A stretch of DNA of 64,000 nucleotides from the NCBI GenBank assembly GCA_002344215.1, contig DDSV01000024.1:197474-261473 (forward strand), in the 5' to 3' direction. Source of the DNA: Akkermansiaceae bacterium UBA2381 (lineage in GTDB: Bacteria; Verrucomicrobiota; Verrucomicrobiia; Verrucomicrobiales; DEV007). The translations under genes were made by a program, and so were the position numbers. The notes beneath the pieces were generated by a model. It did not search any database and was not told the origin of the DNA. It saw only the letters and a program-made list of their open reading frames with translations. This document shows, piece by piece, positions 51,140 to 60,063 of this stretch. Position 1 is the stretch's first letter. Each line of letters opens with the position of its first letter.

Positions 51140-52441
51140 ATGTCGGAACCAACTCTTAAAATCGGCCTCGCGGGCTTTGGCAACGTCGGTGCCGGCGTCT
51201 TCAAAAACCTCGAAAAGAACCGCCACCTCCTGCGGGAGCGCACTGGATGTGTGCTCGAAATCAAACGAATCGCCGTACGTGACCCGTCCAGGGAGAGGTC
51301 CTTTCCCCTTCCTCCCGGTCTTGTCACAACCGAGCTTTCCGATCTCGTCGATGACCCGGAGATCAGCATCATCGTCGAGCTGATCGGCGGAACCGACCGT
51401 GCCTTTGACCTCGTCAAAGCTTCCCTCGAAAGCGGGAAGGCGGTCGTAACGGGAAACAAGGCCCTTCTCGCTGAAAGAGGGCACGAACTCTTTGCCATTG
51501 CCGAGGCCAACGGTCGCCCCATCCACTACGAGGCGGCTGTTGCCGGGGGCATTCCCATTATTAAAGCGGTTCAGGAATCGCTGATTGGAAATCACATCCA
51601 GTCAGTGGTGGGAATCATCAACGGCACCTGCAACTACATTCTGACACGGATGTCGGAAGCCGGTCTCTCCTACTCGGACGCTCTCGGCGAGGCACAGCAA
51701 CTGGGCTATGCGGAGGCTGATCCGGCGCTCGACGTCAATGGATGGGATGCGGCACACAAGGCCATCATTCTCGCCTCCTTAAGCTACGGACGCTGGGTTC
51801 CCTGCGAAAAGATCCACGTTGAGGGTATTGAGAGCGTCCGCACCGAAGATATTACCTTTGCCGCCAAGCTCGGCTATGCGATCAAGCTTCTTGGAGTCAT
51901 CCAACTGCACGACGAATCGGGATCAATCGAGGTTCGAGTGCAACCTTCCCTGATCCCGGCAAACCACATCCTGGCTTCCGTCAAAGGAGTCTACAACGCC
52001 ATCATGGTGCGCGGGGATATTGTCGGGAATACCCTTTTCTACGGGTCCGGGGCCGGTCAGGATCCCACCTCCAGCTCGGTCATCGCGGATATCGCCGACG
52101 CCGCGATGTGGACCCAGCCTACCCGGGGTGCAGGATTAGCTACTCACAGTCTCTACGGTGAAACGCTCCCCATCTCGGAAAGTGTGTCCAAATACTACCT
52201 CAGGGTGGAGGCCGAAGACCGCCCCGGTGTCCTTGCCCGGATCGCAACTGTCCTGGGTGAGTTCGGGATCGGCATCCTTTCCGTCATCCAACCTGAAGAC
52301 CACGATGAGAAATACGCGGCGATTGTGTTGATGCTGCATTACGCCCCCTATGGAATTGTCAGCGACGCTCTCGCCGCAATCAGCAATCTGGATTGCGTCA
52401 GAAGCCGTCCCGTCCTTCTCCGGGTGGAGGATCTCAAATAG
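51140..52441 (+). CDS. hom: homoserine dehydrogenase
   Basis: 433 residues. Reduces aspartate semialdehyde to homoserine with NAD(P)H in threonine and methionine synthesis; cytoplasmic. The N-terminal dinucleotide fold has IGLAGFGNVGAGVFKNL; the catalytic domain has AVAGGIPIIKAVQESL, GIINGTCNYILTRM and DVNGWDAAHKAIILASL. A C-terminal ACT domain (from about residue 353, YLRVEAEDRPGVLARIATVLGEFGIGILSVIQ) suggests threonine feedback. The ATG at 51140 gives the usual start; the frame is open 17 codons earlier. It is followed by thrC 100 bp downstream. Confidence 0.97.
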   Translation: MSEPTLKIGLAGFGNVGAGVFKNLEKNRHLLRERTGCVLEIKRIAVRDPSRERSFPLPPGLVTTELSDLVDDPEISIIVELIGGTDRAFDLVKASLESGKAVVTGNKALLAERGHELFAIAEANGRPIHYEAAVAGGIPIIKAVQESLIGNHIQSVVGIINGTCNYILTRMSEAGLSYSDALGEAQQLGYAEADPALDVNGWDAAHKAIILASLSYGRWVPCEKIHVEGIESVRTEDITFAAKLGYAIKLLGVIQLHDESGSIEVRVQPSLIPANHILASVKGVYNAIMVRGDIVGNTLFYGSGAGQDPTSSSVIADIADAAMWTQPTRGAGLATHSLYGETLPISESVSKYYLRVEAEDRPGVLARIATVLGEFGIGILSVIQPEDHDEKYAAIVLMLHYAPYGIVSDALAAISNLDCVRSRPVLLRVEDLK

Positions 52442-52541
52442 GACGGGAGTAAATTGCCCCTTTCCAACTCTTTCGACGACAAAGGCGCAGCACGACCGCA
52501 TTTTCCGTTTCCATCCCCCAAAAACAACTTAACTTCAGCTC

Positions 52542-53900
52542 ATGGATTTTGTTTCAACCCGCGGTGGCGGATCTCCTGTCAGTTTTGTCGAGGCGTTCGC
52601 GCGGGGTCTCGCACCGGACGGCGGACTCTATGTGCCGAAGTCACTTCCGCTCCTTTCAAGCGACATTCTGGTAGAGGATGCACTCCCCTATGCGGCTTTG
52701 GCCTGGGATTTTTTGAGCCTCTTCGACTCGGATCACGATAGCGAGCACCTCATCGACATCATCGACAAGAGCTACGGTGACTTCAGCGATACGATGAATG
52801 CACCGCTGCAGCAGCTCGCGGACAATCTGTTTGTCCTCGAGCTCTTCCACGGTCCGAGCCTCTCCTTCAAGGATTTCGGGTTGCAGCTTATCGGCAACCT
52901 CTTCGAAGAACAGATCGAACGCACCGGCATCCCGATCAACGTGCTCGGCGCTACCTCCGGCGACACCGGCTCAGCCGCCATTCACGGTCTCGCCGGTAAG
53001 AAAGGCGTCAATGTCTTTATCCTCTATCCCAAGGGAAGGATCTCAGAATTGCAGGAACGACAAATGACCTGCACCGGGGCCGACAATATTTTCCCCATCC
53101 CGATCGACGGAACCTTTGATGATGCCCAGGCTATCGTAAAGGAGTTGATGAGTGACCTGGAATTCAAAGAGAAGATGCGTCTCTCTGCCATCAACTCGAT
53201 CAACGTGGTCAGGGTCCTTGCCCAGGCCGTCTATTACATTCACGCTTACACCCAGCTTCCTCCGGAGAACCGTGACGACGTTAACTTCGTTGTCCCGACG
53301 GGCAACTTTGGCAATATTTTTGCTGGCTGGATGGTCCACCAGATGGGCCTCCCGGTCGATCAGTTTATTGTCGCCACCAATCAGAACGACATTCTTTACC
53401 GCCTTTTCAACACCGGTCATTATCAGCCGGATTCGGTGCACCCGAGCCATGCCCCCTCGATGGATATTCAGGTGGCATCAAATTTTGAACGCTTCCTCTA
53501 TTACCACAACGAGAAGAACGCCAAAGCGACTCTCGCCCTGATGGAAAAGTTCAAGAACGAAGGCTCAATCACGATCCCGAATTTCAATGCGAGTAATTTC
53601 TCCGCCTCGCGCAGCACGGATGAGGACATCCTCGCCAACATACGGCGGGTAAAGGAGGATTACGATTACGTGATCGATCCGCACACCGCCTGCGGATTCC
53701 AGAATCTTGACCCCTCCAGCACACATATCGTCCTAGCCACGGCGCATCCGGCGAAATTCCCTGATGTTATCAAAGCGGCCATTGGAGAAACCCCCACCGA
53801 TCCTTCCCTTGAAGCACTCAAGAAGAAGAAAGGGGTTACCTATCCGGTCGAAGCCAACACGGGAGCTGTCCGGAAGTTCCTTGAGGAAAACGGACTCTAG
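52542..53900 (+). CDS. thrC: threonine synthase
   Basis: 452 residues, the length of the longer fungal/proteobacterial type. A PLP enzyme that converts O-phosphohomoserine to threonine. Signatures are MDFVSTRGGGSPVSF at the start, LFHGPSLSFKDFGLQLIGNL with the PLP lysine in SFKDF, GATSGDTGSAAIHGLAGK, SINSINVVRVLAQAVYYI and VPTGNFGNIFAGWM. It follows hom on the same strand, so threonine synthesis is grouped. A gap of 475 bases without an intact gene follows. Confidence 0.97.
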   Translation: MDFVSTRGGGSPVSFVEAFARGLAPDGGLYVPKSLPLLSSDILVEDALPYAALAWDFLSLFDSDHDSEHLIDIIDKSYGDFSDTMNAPLQQLADNLFVLELFHGPSLSFKDFGLQLIGNLFEEQIERTGIPINVLGATSGDTGSAAIHGLAGKKGVNVFILYPKGRISELQERQMTCTGADNIFPIPIDGTFDDAQAIVKELMSDLEFKEKMRLSAINSINVVRVLAQAVYYIHAYTQLPPENRDDVNFVVPTGNFGNIFAGWMVHQMGLPVDQFIVATNQNDILYRLFNTGHYQPDSVHPSHAPSMDIQVASNFERFLYYHNEKNAKATLALMEKFKNEGSITIPNFNASNFSASRSTDEDILANIRRVKEDYDYVIDPHTACGFQNLDPSSTHIVLATAHPAKFPDVIKAAIGETPTDPSLEALKKKKGVTYPVEANTGAVRKFLEENGL

Positions 53901-54375
53901 GTTGTTGCCACATCCAATGCAGTGTTTCGGGGGCTTACGGTCGTTTCAAGCGCCCACTCCCGCCATGACCGTATTGCCCTAAGGGCTGCTTGCCTTTAAG
54001 GGTGGCAAAATTGTGAAGCGGTGAGGAGCGCGGGCATTCATTCCCGCAGAGTCGCATCATTCGGCAGCTGTATGCTCGTATTTCCAGGAGGACGCAGATG
54101 AGAAAACCCAGGTTTACCGATGAGCTGTCTGTGCTCCCTTCCCGGCGTTCCCTTCCAGGGCCCGCCGGCACACTAGAAACGTAGAAACGCTGCAAAAATC
54201 GAAGCCGCTAGAGCGTTCCCGCCTTGCTGTCCCGGAACCGGAGGCAGTTCCCCCAAGGGGCTACTTCTCCGGGAACACGGGGAACCCCGGCCCGTTCGGG
54301 ACCAATCAAGGGGCATGCGCCCCAAACTGACTCTCCCCCGCCTCACTTAAGAGGCAGGGATAAAATCCGGCAGGG
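53901..54375. other. gene-free stretch between thrC and recA
   Basis: No intact coding region is apparent in these 475 bases. The stretch has several short inverted repeats: GCGGG/CCCGC near 54030-54047, CCTGCCTC/GAGGCGGG near 54338-54358 (just after recA, possibly its terminator, though without a T run), and GGGGC/GCCCC near 54310-54323. A short frame at 54098 resembles the start of an IS3-type transposase. Searches by eye for RNase P, tmRNA and SRP RNA signatures found none. Confidence 0.5.
54098..54184 (+). mobile_element. possible remnant of an IS3-family orfA 5' end
   Basis: A short frame (28 codons) behind an AGGAGG ribosome-binding site begins MRKPRFTDE, the usual first residues of IS3-family OrfA proteins (MRKxRFTxEQI). 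After the ninth residue the similarity ends and a stop follows. If real it is a truncated leftover with no transposase function; terminal repeats were not found. Confidence 0.25.
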
Positions 54376-55578
54376 TTACTTCCCTGCTTTGTCCAGAGCC
54401 GCCTTCACTTCGGCCTCGACGTCCGCATAGAGGGCTTCATCCGCTTTCAAGACATCTTTCGCCGCATCACGCCCCTGAGCGACCTGGGTGCCCTTGAAGC
54501 TGATCCATGAACCACGCTTCTGCATGATGTCATGCTCAATCGCCAGATCGAGCAACGAACCCACTGCTGAGATCCCCTCGTTGAACATAATATCGAACTC
54601 GGCCTCTCCGTAGGGCGGCGCAACCTTATTTTTGACGATCTTGAGTTTCGTCCGGTTTCCGGTGACCGAACCGTCAGACGCCTTGATGCTCGCTGTCCGG
54701 CGGATATCACAGCGCACCGAACTGTAGAACTTAAGTGCCCGACCGCCCGGTTGGGTTTCAGGGTTGCCAAACATGACTCCGATTTTCTCCCGAATCTGGT
54801 TGGTGAAAATGACAACCGTGCGGGCCTTGGAAATGATGGCGGTCAGCTTCCGAAGGGCGGCGCTCATGAGTCGGGCCTGGGCGCCCACGGTGGCATCTCC
54901 GATTTCCCCGTCGAGTTCCTGTTTCGTCACCAGAGCGGCCACGGAATCGAGGACGATTACATCAAGAGCATTGGATCGGACAAGGGTCTCGACAATACGG
55001 AGCGCTTCTTCACCGGAGCTCGGCTGTGAGAGGAGAAGGTCATCAAGGTTCACCCCGAGCTTTTTGGCATATTGGGGATCGAGGGCATGCTCAACATCTA
55101 CAAAGGCGGCAAGCCCGCCCGCCTTCTGGGCCTGAGCGATCACCGTCAGGGTGAGTGTAGTCTTACCCGAGGATTCCGGCCCGAAGACTTCGATGATCCG
55201 TCCACGCGGAAACCCACCGGCACCGAGCGCCCGATCAATGATCAGGTTACCCGTTGGGATGACTTCGACATCCATCCGGGTATCCGTTCCGAGCCGCATG
55301 ATGGCCGCTTCACCGAAATCTTTCTGAATCTGGGAAATGGCAAGGTCGAGATTCTTCGCCCTGGCATCGGCAATGCGATTCGTTTCTTTGTCGTTGCTTT
55401 TGGGTGCTGCCATTTCGGATTCGGATTTAGTTGGAGAGGATGATTTTGGCGGAGCCTTGGGGGACGCGGAGAGCTCCGCTTTCCGACCACCCGCCGCTTT
55501 GAGGGGAGCTGCCTCCCCGTTGAGGTTAGCTGGTTTCACGCCGTTTTCGGCACCGTTAGGAGATAGCAGTTCAACCAT
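54376..55578 (-). CDS. recA: recombinase A
   Basis: 400 residues. The DNA strand-exchange and SOS co-protease protein. The RecA core starts at DLAISQIQKDFGEAAIMRLG and has the Walker A loop GPESSGKTTL, VDVEHALDPQYAKKLGV, the Walker B VIVLDSVAALV, and KIGVMFGNPETQPGGRALKFY. The start is uncertain: ATG at 55578 gives a Pro/Ser/Lys/Ala-rich extension of about 55 residues before MAAPKSNDKE, the usual beginning of the family (ATG at 55413). Neither has a good ribosome-binding site; a TTG further upstream (55602) is also in frame. A possible SOS box lies upstream. It is divergent from trpS. Confidence 0.95.
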   Translation of the reverse strand: MVELLSPNGAENGVKPANLNGEAAPLKAAGGRKAELSASPKAPPKSSSPTKSESEMAAPKSNDKETNRIADARAKNLDLAISQIQKDFGEAAIMRLGTDTRMDVEVIPTGNLIIDRALGAGGFPRGRIIEVFGPESSGKTTLTLTVIAQAQKAGGLAAFVDVEHALDPQYAKKLGVNLDDLLLSQPSSGEEALRIVETLVRSNALDVIVLDSVAALVTKQELDGEIGDATVGAQARLMSAALRKLTAIISKARTVVIFTNQIREKIGVMFGNPETQPGGRALKFYSSVRCDIRRTASIKASDGSVTGNRTKLKIVKNKVAPPYGEAEFDIMFNEGISAVGSLLDLAIEHDIMQKRGSWISFKGTQVAQGRDAAKDVLKADEALYADVEAEVKAALDKAGK

Positions 55579-55612
55579 GGTATGACAAAGTGTTTCATGC
55601 AAAATACAGTTA

Positions 55613-55630
55613 ACTGTTCAAAGGTCCAGT
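55613..55630 (-). promoter_or_regulatory. candidate LexA (SOS) box upstream of recA
   Basis: On the minus strand ACTGGAC-N4-GAACAGT is an imperfect palindrome that matches TGTTC-N4-GAACA, a LexA motif I recall from Verrucomicrobia, with two mismatches in one half. It lies 35 bases before the recA ATG at 55578, where an SOS operator is expected. A further half-site TGAACAGT occurs at 55638-55645. LexA itself is not in the window. Confidence 0.4.
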
Positions 55631-55749
55631 AAAAAAGTGAACAGTGGTTTAATTTTCTTCCTCGCACCTTAATTTGATTTCGGTCCGAGTGTGTTTCATG
55701 ATGCGATCCGCCCCCGGTTACCCTTCCGGTGGTTCAACCGGACATTTTC

Positions 55750-56715
55750 ATGCGCATTCTTTCAGGCATCCAACCCAGCGGCAGGCTACACATCGGAAAC
55801 TTCTTCGGGATGATGGAGCCTTCGATCCGGCTTCAGGACGAAGGAGATGCCTACTACTTTATCGCCGACTATCACGCCCTCACGTCCACCCACGACCCGG
55901 CGGCGCTGCGGGATCATGTGCGCAATCTGGCGATCGACTTCCTCGCCTGCGGACTCGACCCGGAGAAGGCGACGTTCTGGCGCCAATCGGATGTGGTCGA
56001 AGTCACGGAGTTGGCGTGGATCCTCAGTTGTGTCACTCCCATGGGTCTTCTTGAGCGCTGCGTTTCTTACAAGGATAAGGTCGCCCAGGGCATATCCCCC
56101 TCTCATGGACTCTTCGCCTACCCCGTTCTCCAGGCGGCTGACATTGTCATTTTCGACGCGAACGTCGTTCCCGTGGGAAAGGATCAAAAGCAGCACCTCG
56201 AGGTCACCCGTGATATTGCCCAGAAGTTCAACGACCGCTACGGAGATGGTCTCCTGGTCATCCCCGATCCCCGCATTCGTGAAGAGACCGCGATGGTCCC
56301 GGGACTCGATGGCCGGAAGATGAGCAAGAGCTACGAGAACACGATCGACATTTTTGAGGAGACGGAAAAGAAGCTCCGCACAAAAATCATGAAGATCGTG
56401 ACCGATTCGACTCCGGTGGAGGAATCAAAGGATCCGACGGAAAGTTATATTGTGCAGCTTTATCGGCTTTTTGCCGGAGGTGATGCCGTCGCTGAGATGG
56501 AAGCGTCATTTCGTGCCGGAGGCCTTGGTTACGGCCACTACAAGCAACAGCTCTTCGAAAGTATCCGTGACTACTTCGCTCCGATGCGGGAGCGCCGTGA
56601 GCAACTGGTCCTGGACCCGGGCTATGTTGACGACGTCCTCGCCGAAGGAGCCAGGAAAGCCCGACTTCAGGCAAAAGTTGTCATGGACCGCGTCCGCAAC
56701 GCAATTGGAATGTGA
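55750..56715 (+). CDS. trpS: tryptophanyl-tRNA synthetase
   Basis: 321 residues. A class I synthetase that charges tRNA-Trp; cytoplasmic. The HIGH-type motif is HIGN (14-17) in SGIQPSGRLHIGNFFG, and the KMSKS motif is at 190-194 in DGRKMSKSYENT. Other family parts are YYFIADYHALT, LLERCVSYKDKVAQG and YPVLQAADIVIFDANVVPVGKDQKQHLEVTRD. The ATG at 55750 gives the normal start; the frame is open seven codons earlier. It is divergent from recA. Confidence 0.97.
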   Translation: MRILSGIQPSGRLHIGNFFGMMEPSIRLQDEGDAYYFIADYHALTSTHDPAALRDHVRNLAIDFLACGLDPEKATFWRQSDVVEVTELAWILSCVTPMGLLERCVSYKDKVAQGISPSHGLFAYPVLQAADIVIFDANVVPVGKDQKQHLEVTRDIAQKFNDRYGDGLLVIPDPRIREETAMVPGLDGRKMSKSYENTIDIFEETEKKLRTKIMKIVTDSTPVEESKDPTESYIVQLYRLFAGGDAVAEMEASFRAGGLGYGHYKQQLFESIRDYFAPMRERREQLVLDPGYVDDVLAEGARKARLQAKVVMDRVRNAIGM

Positions 56716-56749
56716 GGGGAAGGCCCTGATCCTTCCTCTCACCCTGAGG

Positions 56750-57280
56750 TCAGTTCTTAAAATACTCCGACGGGTCGACCGGTGGCTTCCGGGGGGGAGC
56801 TTCCGGAACGGTTTCTCCCGCAGGTGGGGTCGCCGCCTCTTTTTTTGTTTTGTCAGGCTCCGTCGTCTTTGCCTCCTTGCTTACCGGAGGGGGGAAAACA
56901 GCATCGGGTTCAAGGATGACGATCTGCTCCGGAGCAGTCAGCTTGATCTGAGGCTTGCCCTGATAGAGGGTGATCGTGCCCTCAACGGCAAGACGCTTTC
57001 CGTCATAAAGCACATGAGGCTCGCCTTCCTTGAACTGACCGAGATCGGTTTTGAAAGTGACGAGGAAAAATTCGGCATCCTTGAAGTTGACGAAGTTCGT
57101 TCCTGAGGCGGACTTCCCCGAACCATCCGTCTCTCCATAAACCACGATCTTCTGCCCTTCCTTTGCAATCAGGTCAGCAGTCTTCGCCGCCTCGACATAG
57201 ATTTTTTCGTCCGCATTGGAATCAAAAACCGTGAAGACGAGGAAGCACAGGACCAGGAAGCATCGGTGAGGATTTTTCAT
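56750..57280 (-). CDS. secreted OB-fold-like protein of unknown function
   Basis: 176 residues. A signal peptide (MKNPHRCFLVLCFLVFTVFDSNA) precedes a beta-rich domain: KIVVYGETDGSGKSASGTNFVNFKDAEFFLVTF and LYDGKRLAVEGTITLYQGKPQIKLTAPEQI resemble the small secreted nucleic-acid-binding-like OB-fold proteins seen in several phyla. The last 40 residues are Pro-rich and low-complexity, ending SEYFKN. Its start overlaps the stop of the DUF4190-like gene (ATGA), so the two are translated together. Confidence 0.65.
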   Translation of the reverse strand: MKNPHRCFLVLCFLVFTVFDSNADEKIYVEAAKTADLIAKEGQKIVVYGETDGSGKSASGTNFVNFKDAEFFLVTFKTDLGQFKEGEPHVLYDGKRLAVEGTITLYQGKPQIKLTAPEQIVILEPDAVFPPPVSKEAKTTEPDKTKKEAATPPAGETVPEAPPRKPPVDPSEYFKN

Positions 57281-57924
57281 TTCTCGTAGGCAGGGTTATG
57301 CAGGGTCGAAACACTGCCATTGGCATAAACGATGGCGATCTCGGGAACCTTCGGCGGGGCGATTTCCTGAATCACGACCACCGAATCACTGAACACATCG
57401 AGCACCGGTCTATCATGCGGGACCAACTCAAAGGCCTCGGAGACCCCGCCGGGGTAGGGGCTCTTGAGCAGCTTTGCCAGTTCCTGACTGGAGAGATAAC
57501 GTCCGGAAAGGGCGTCCCAGGTCTTGGGATAACGGTCCTTGTTGGCTCTCGCGTAAGCTTCGCAGGCGAGAAACAAGCGGGATGCATTATCCTTGCTCGC
57601 AGCCCGGTAAACCGCATCCTGGTCGGATCTCCACTTGTTGAGAGCGGGGAATGAAACCGCGAGAAGGATGACGAGGACGGGAAAGAGCAGCATCGAGCCG
57701 TAACCGAGCCCGAGACCAAAAGTGGCAAGCCGCCTGCCCCGCATCGGCAGAATCGACATGTCATGGCGCGCGAGGTGCCCAAAAATCGCCCCACCCGCAG
57801 CAAAGAACAATCCGATGACCAACCAGAGAGTGACGAACCCGATAAACCCCAGGACAGTACTGGCGATCGCCTTTTTCGACCACTCAACAGGAACGCCGGC
57901 GGAGAACTGAGTCGGAGGCATCAT
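57277..57924 (-). CDS. DUF4190-like membrane protein
   Basis: 215 residues. Two or three hydrophobic helices (about 18-48 and 65-92) form a DUF4190-like N-terminal domain: SKKAIASTVLGFIGFVTLWLVIGLFFAAGGAIFGHLARHD followed by RRLATFGLGLGYGSM. The second half is soluble, with a helix ACEAYARANKDRYPKTWDALSGRYLSSQ and a strand-rich end that includes VYANGSVSTLHNP. The role is unknown. It is upstream of and overlaps the secreted OB-fold-like gene by 4 bp. Confidence 0.7.
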   Translation of the reverse strand: MMPPTQFSAGVPVEWSKKAIASTVLGFIGFVTLWLVIGLFFAAGGAIFGHLARHDMSILPMRGRRLATFGLGLGYGSMLLFPVLVILLAVSFPALNKWRSDQDAVYRAASKDNASRLFLACEAYARANKDRYPKTWDALSGRYLSSQELAKLLKSPYPGGVSEAFELVPHDRPVLDVFSDSVVVIQEIAPPKVPEIAIVYANGSVSTLHNPAYEK

Positions 57925-57940
57925 GAAGTAAAAATCTCTA

Positions 57941-59152
57941 TCACGTCACCGGAGAAGAGGAAACCGCAATTTGCCCCAATTCTTCGCGCGGGGGAATTCT
58001 TGAAAAGAGAAAGGTGATCACGACAAAAGCACAGGCACCAAGCCCGGCTCCGAGAAGGAGACATCCCTTGAGTCCGAAATGAGTCGCCATCAGGCCCGCC
58101 GAAACTCCACCGAGGACTCTCGCACTCCCGCTGACAGCCATCGTAAAGACGCCCTGAATAGAGTTGCGAAACTCATCGTCGGCAAGCCGGTTCAGGAACA
58201 TGACCGGCCCAATGTAGAGGGCAAGCACTTCAAAGCCATGTCCAATCTGCGAAATGACGGCGGTGAACGGAGTCGGGAAAAAGGAGAGGAGGACCATTCG
58301 GGTCACCATGCAAGCCAGACCGAGGACCATGATGCCCTTCAAATGAATGCGCCGCTGCACCCAGGGCATGATGAGCGTGCATCCCACTTCGATCAATACA
58401 CCCAGATTGATGATCAGACCGATGTATCGCTTCGGCACTCCGACCATTTCATCGAGATAGTTCCCGATGAACGCGTAATAATTTGCCGCAGCCAGATAAC
58501 CAAAAAACAAACCAATGGAGAGCCACCGCGCATTCGGCGCAAATATCGCGATCAATGCCTGGCGACTCGGGAGTCTTCGACCGCTTGCGGCAGGCAGCCG
58601 CGAGACGGGCTTCAATGTAAAACTGTTCAGAAGGCTGAGGATACAAAAGCTGATCGCACAGGGAAGAATCATGCGGGGCTCAGCCCCCTGAGAGAGGGGG
58701 ATGTACAGAATGAGACTCGGGAGAATAAATCCCATGGTCCCCCAGATCCGCACCAGGGGATATTCCGGCGCGGCAAGTCCGTTCCGCCGGGACTCCTCTG
58801 CGAGTGAGAAAAAGTATCCATCCTGCAAGGGAAGCATGGCAACAAAAGCAAGCCCGTGAAAGACGAAGAGTGTCAGGGTCAGGGTAATGCTCCCTGAAAA
58901 GAAAATGAGGGTCAGGACGATGGCGCTGCAGGTGTAGGCGGCGGAGAGAATTCGCCGGGGATCCAGATTCCGGTCCGCAAGCAGTGTGATCAAAGCGGGA
59001 GAACACAGCATCGGAACACTCATGAGAGACATGGCGAGTCCAATCTGGAAATAGTCGAAGCCTCCCTGCTCGCGGAGGAACACGGTCATCAGCGGCATGA
59101 CGCTGCCGATCACAGCATAACTCAGAAAGAACTGTCGGCGGATAGCGGTCAT
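57941..59152 (-). CDS. MFS transporter (nucleoside-H+ symporter / HcaT-like)
   Basis: 403 residues with 12 hydrophobic helices and a cytoplasmic central loop with PVSRLPAASGRRLPSRQ. The pattern is of the MFS_1-like/NUP group (nucleoside or phenylpropionate-type permeases): RRQFFLSYAVIGSVMPLMTVFLREQGGFDYFQIGLAMSLMSV, then LADRNLDPRRIL and HGLAFVAMLPLQDGYFFSL. The substrate cannot be read. The ATG at 59152 is chosen since the frame upstream is hydrophilic and unrelated. It lies 17 bp downstream of the DUF4190-like gene's coordinate start, but is transcribed first on this strand and may share its transcript. Confidence 0.85.
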   Translation of the reverse strand: MTAIRRQFFLSYAVIGSVMPLMTVFLREQGGFDYFQIGLAMSLMSVPMLCSPALITLLADRNLDPRRILSAAYTCSAIVLTLIFFSGSITLTLTLFVFHGLAFVAMLPLQDGYFFSLAEESRRNGLAAPEYPLVRIWGTMGFILPSLILYIPLSQGAEPRMILPCAISFCILSLLNSFTLKPVSRLPAASGRRLPSRQALIAIFAPNARWLSIGLFFGYLAAANYYAFIGNYLDEMVGVPKRYIGLIINLGVLIEVGCTLIMPWVQRRIHLKGIMVLGLACMVTRMVLLSFFPTPFTAVISQIGHGFEVLALYIGPVMFLNRLADDEFRNSIQGVFTMAVSGSARVLGGVSAGLMATHFGLKGCLLLGAGLGACAFVVITFLFSRIPPREELGQIAVSSSPVT

Positions 59153-59295
59153 CGTGGTTGGCACCGTCCATCCGTGAGGACGCTGCAACAAGCAGAGATT
59201 CGGCCATCAAACGGGGGAATCAACCGGCCTGATTCCCCGCATGAGTTAAGCAGGTTCCATTCTCCGGCCCCTTTGCGATCGTCCGCTCAATCGAC

Positions 59296-59333
59296 ACAAA
59301 AATGCCCGGTCAAGACTGGCCTGACCGGGCATT
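59296..59333 (-). terminator. rho-independent terminator of the prepilin-like gene
   Basis: AATGCCCGGTCA (59301-59312) and TGACCGGGCATT (59322-59333) form a perfect 12-bp stem with a 9-base loop. On the minus strand a run of Ts (ATTTTTG) follows the stem, 26 bases after the stop of the prepilin-like gene. It separates this gene from the MFS gene. Confidence 0.85.
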
Positions 59334-59358
59334 CGAGAGATTCTAAACAGCCGGAAGA

Positions 59359-60063
59359 TTAATCCGGGAGGAGAACGTTGTCCTGAGTGGTGTCAAGCCA
59401 ACCACCGCTGGATCCGCCCTCTTCGTCGACGGTGCGCTCATCAAAGATATTCTTCACCAGTTTGTCCTTGCTCTGAATCGTCGCACCGGCAGCTCCGGAA
59501 CTAAGCGATTCTTCAGAGACGTGTCCGCCGCAGAAACCGACGACCGCCTTCTTGGACTTCAACCAGGGGTGAAACTGACCATAGACTCCGGGGCCGTCCA
59601 TGAGACCGTCGGCAACGAGCGGAGAACGGCTGAAGCTGGTATCGGTCTGCCCCGAGACATAACAATAGACATTCTCATTTGGCTCAAGATTGCCATCTTC
59701 CCGGGGGGGGCGGATTTTCTGAGGGTCCTTGGTCTGCATCCAGAAGACGATCTCGGTGTCGATGTAGTCCGGGATCAGCACGTTAAAGGCGTCCGTCGAG
59801 GTGGTGAATCCACCTTCCTCAGCTCCGCCACCAGTGTCTTCTTCCGGATCGAATGAGGGATACAATCCCTCCCAGTCCGATGAAAAAGCCCGGCATCCGA
59901 GCAGGATTTGTTTGATGTTGTTCACATCCTTGGTGCGTTTGGCGCGCTCCTGAATCCCGTTGTAGGCCGGCATCGCGGAACTGGCAAGAATGCCAATAAT
60001 CGCGATTACCACCAGCAGTTCGATCAGGGTAAACGCGCTCTTTCTTGTAGCGTTCACTTTCAT
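59359..60063 (-). CDS. prepilin-type N-terminal cleavage/methylation protein (DUF1559-like)
   Basis: 234 residues. The N-terminus has the prepilin peptidase and methylation motif: a short basic leader, then AFTLIELLVVIAIIGILASSAMPAY, where cleavage is expected before the Phe and the Glu is at +5. The rest is a soluble domain with an initial helix (RTKDVNNIKQILLGCRAFSSDWEG) and a late VVGFCGGHVSEESL, typical of the large families of pseudopilin-like secreted proteins in Verrucomicrobia and Planctomycetes. A type II secretion or pilus gene cluster is not nearby. Confidence 0.88.
   Translation of the reverse strand: MKVNATRKSAFTLIELLVVIAIIGILASSAMPAYNGIQERAKRTKDVNNIKQILLGCRAFSSDWEGLYPSFDPEEDTGGGAEEGGFTTSTDAFNVLIPDYIDTEIVFWMQTKDPQKIRPPREDGNLEPNENVYCYVSGQTDTSFSRSPLVADGLMDGPGVYGQFHPWLKSKKAVVGFCGGHVSEESLSSGAAGATIQSKDKLVKNIFDERTVDEEGGSSGGWLDTTQDNVLLPD

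Noticed and set aside
53901..54375. RNase P, tmRNA or SRP RNA in the gap before recA
   Set aside because: None of the conserved core motifs of these RNAs could be found on either strand by eye.
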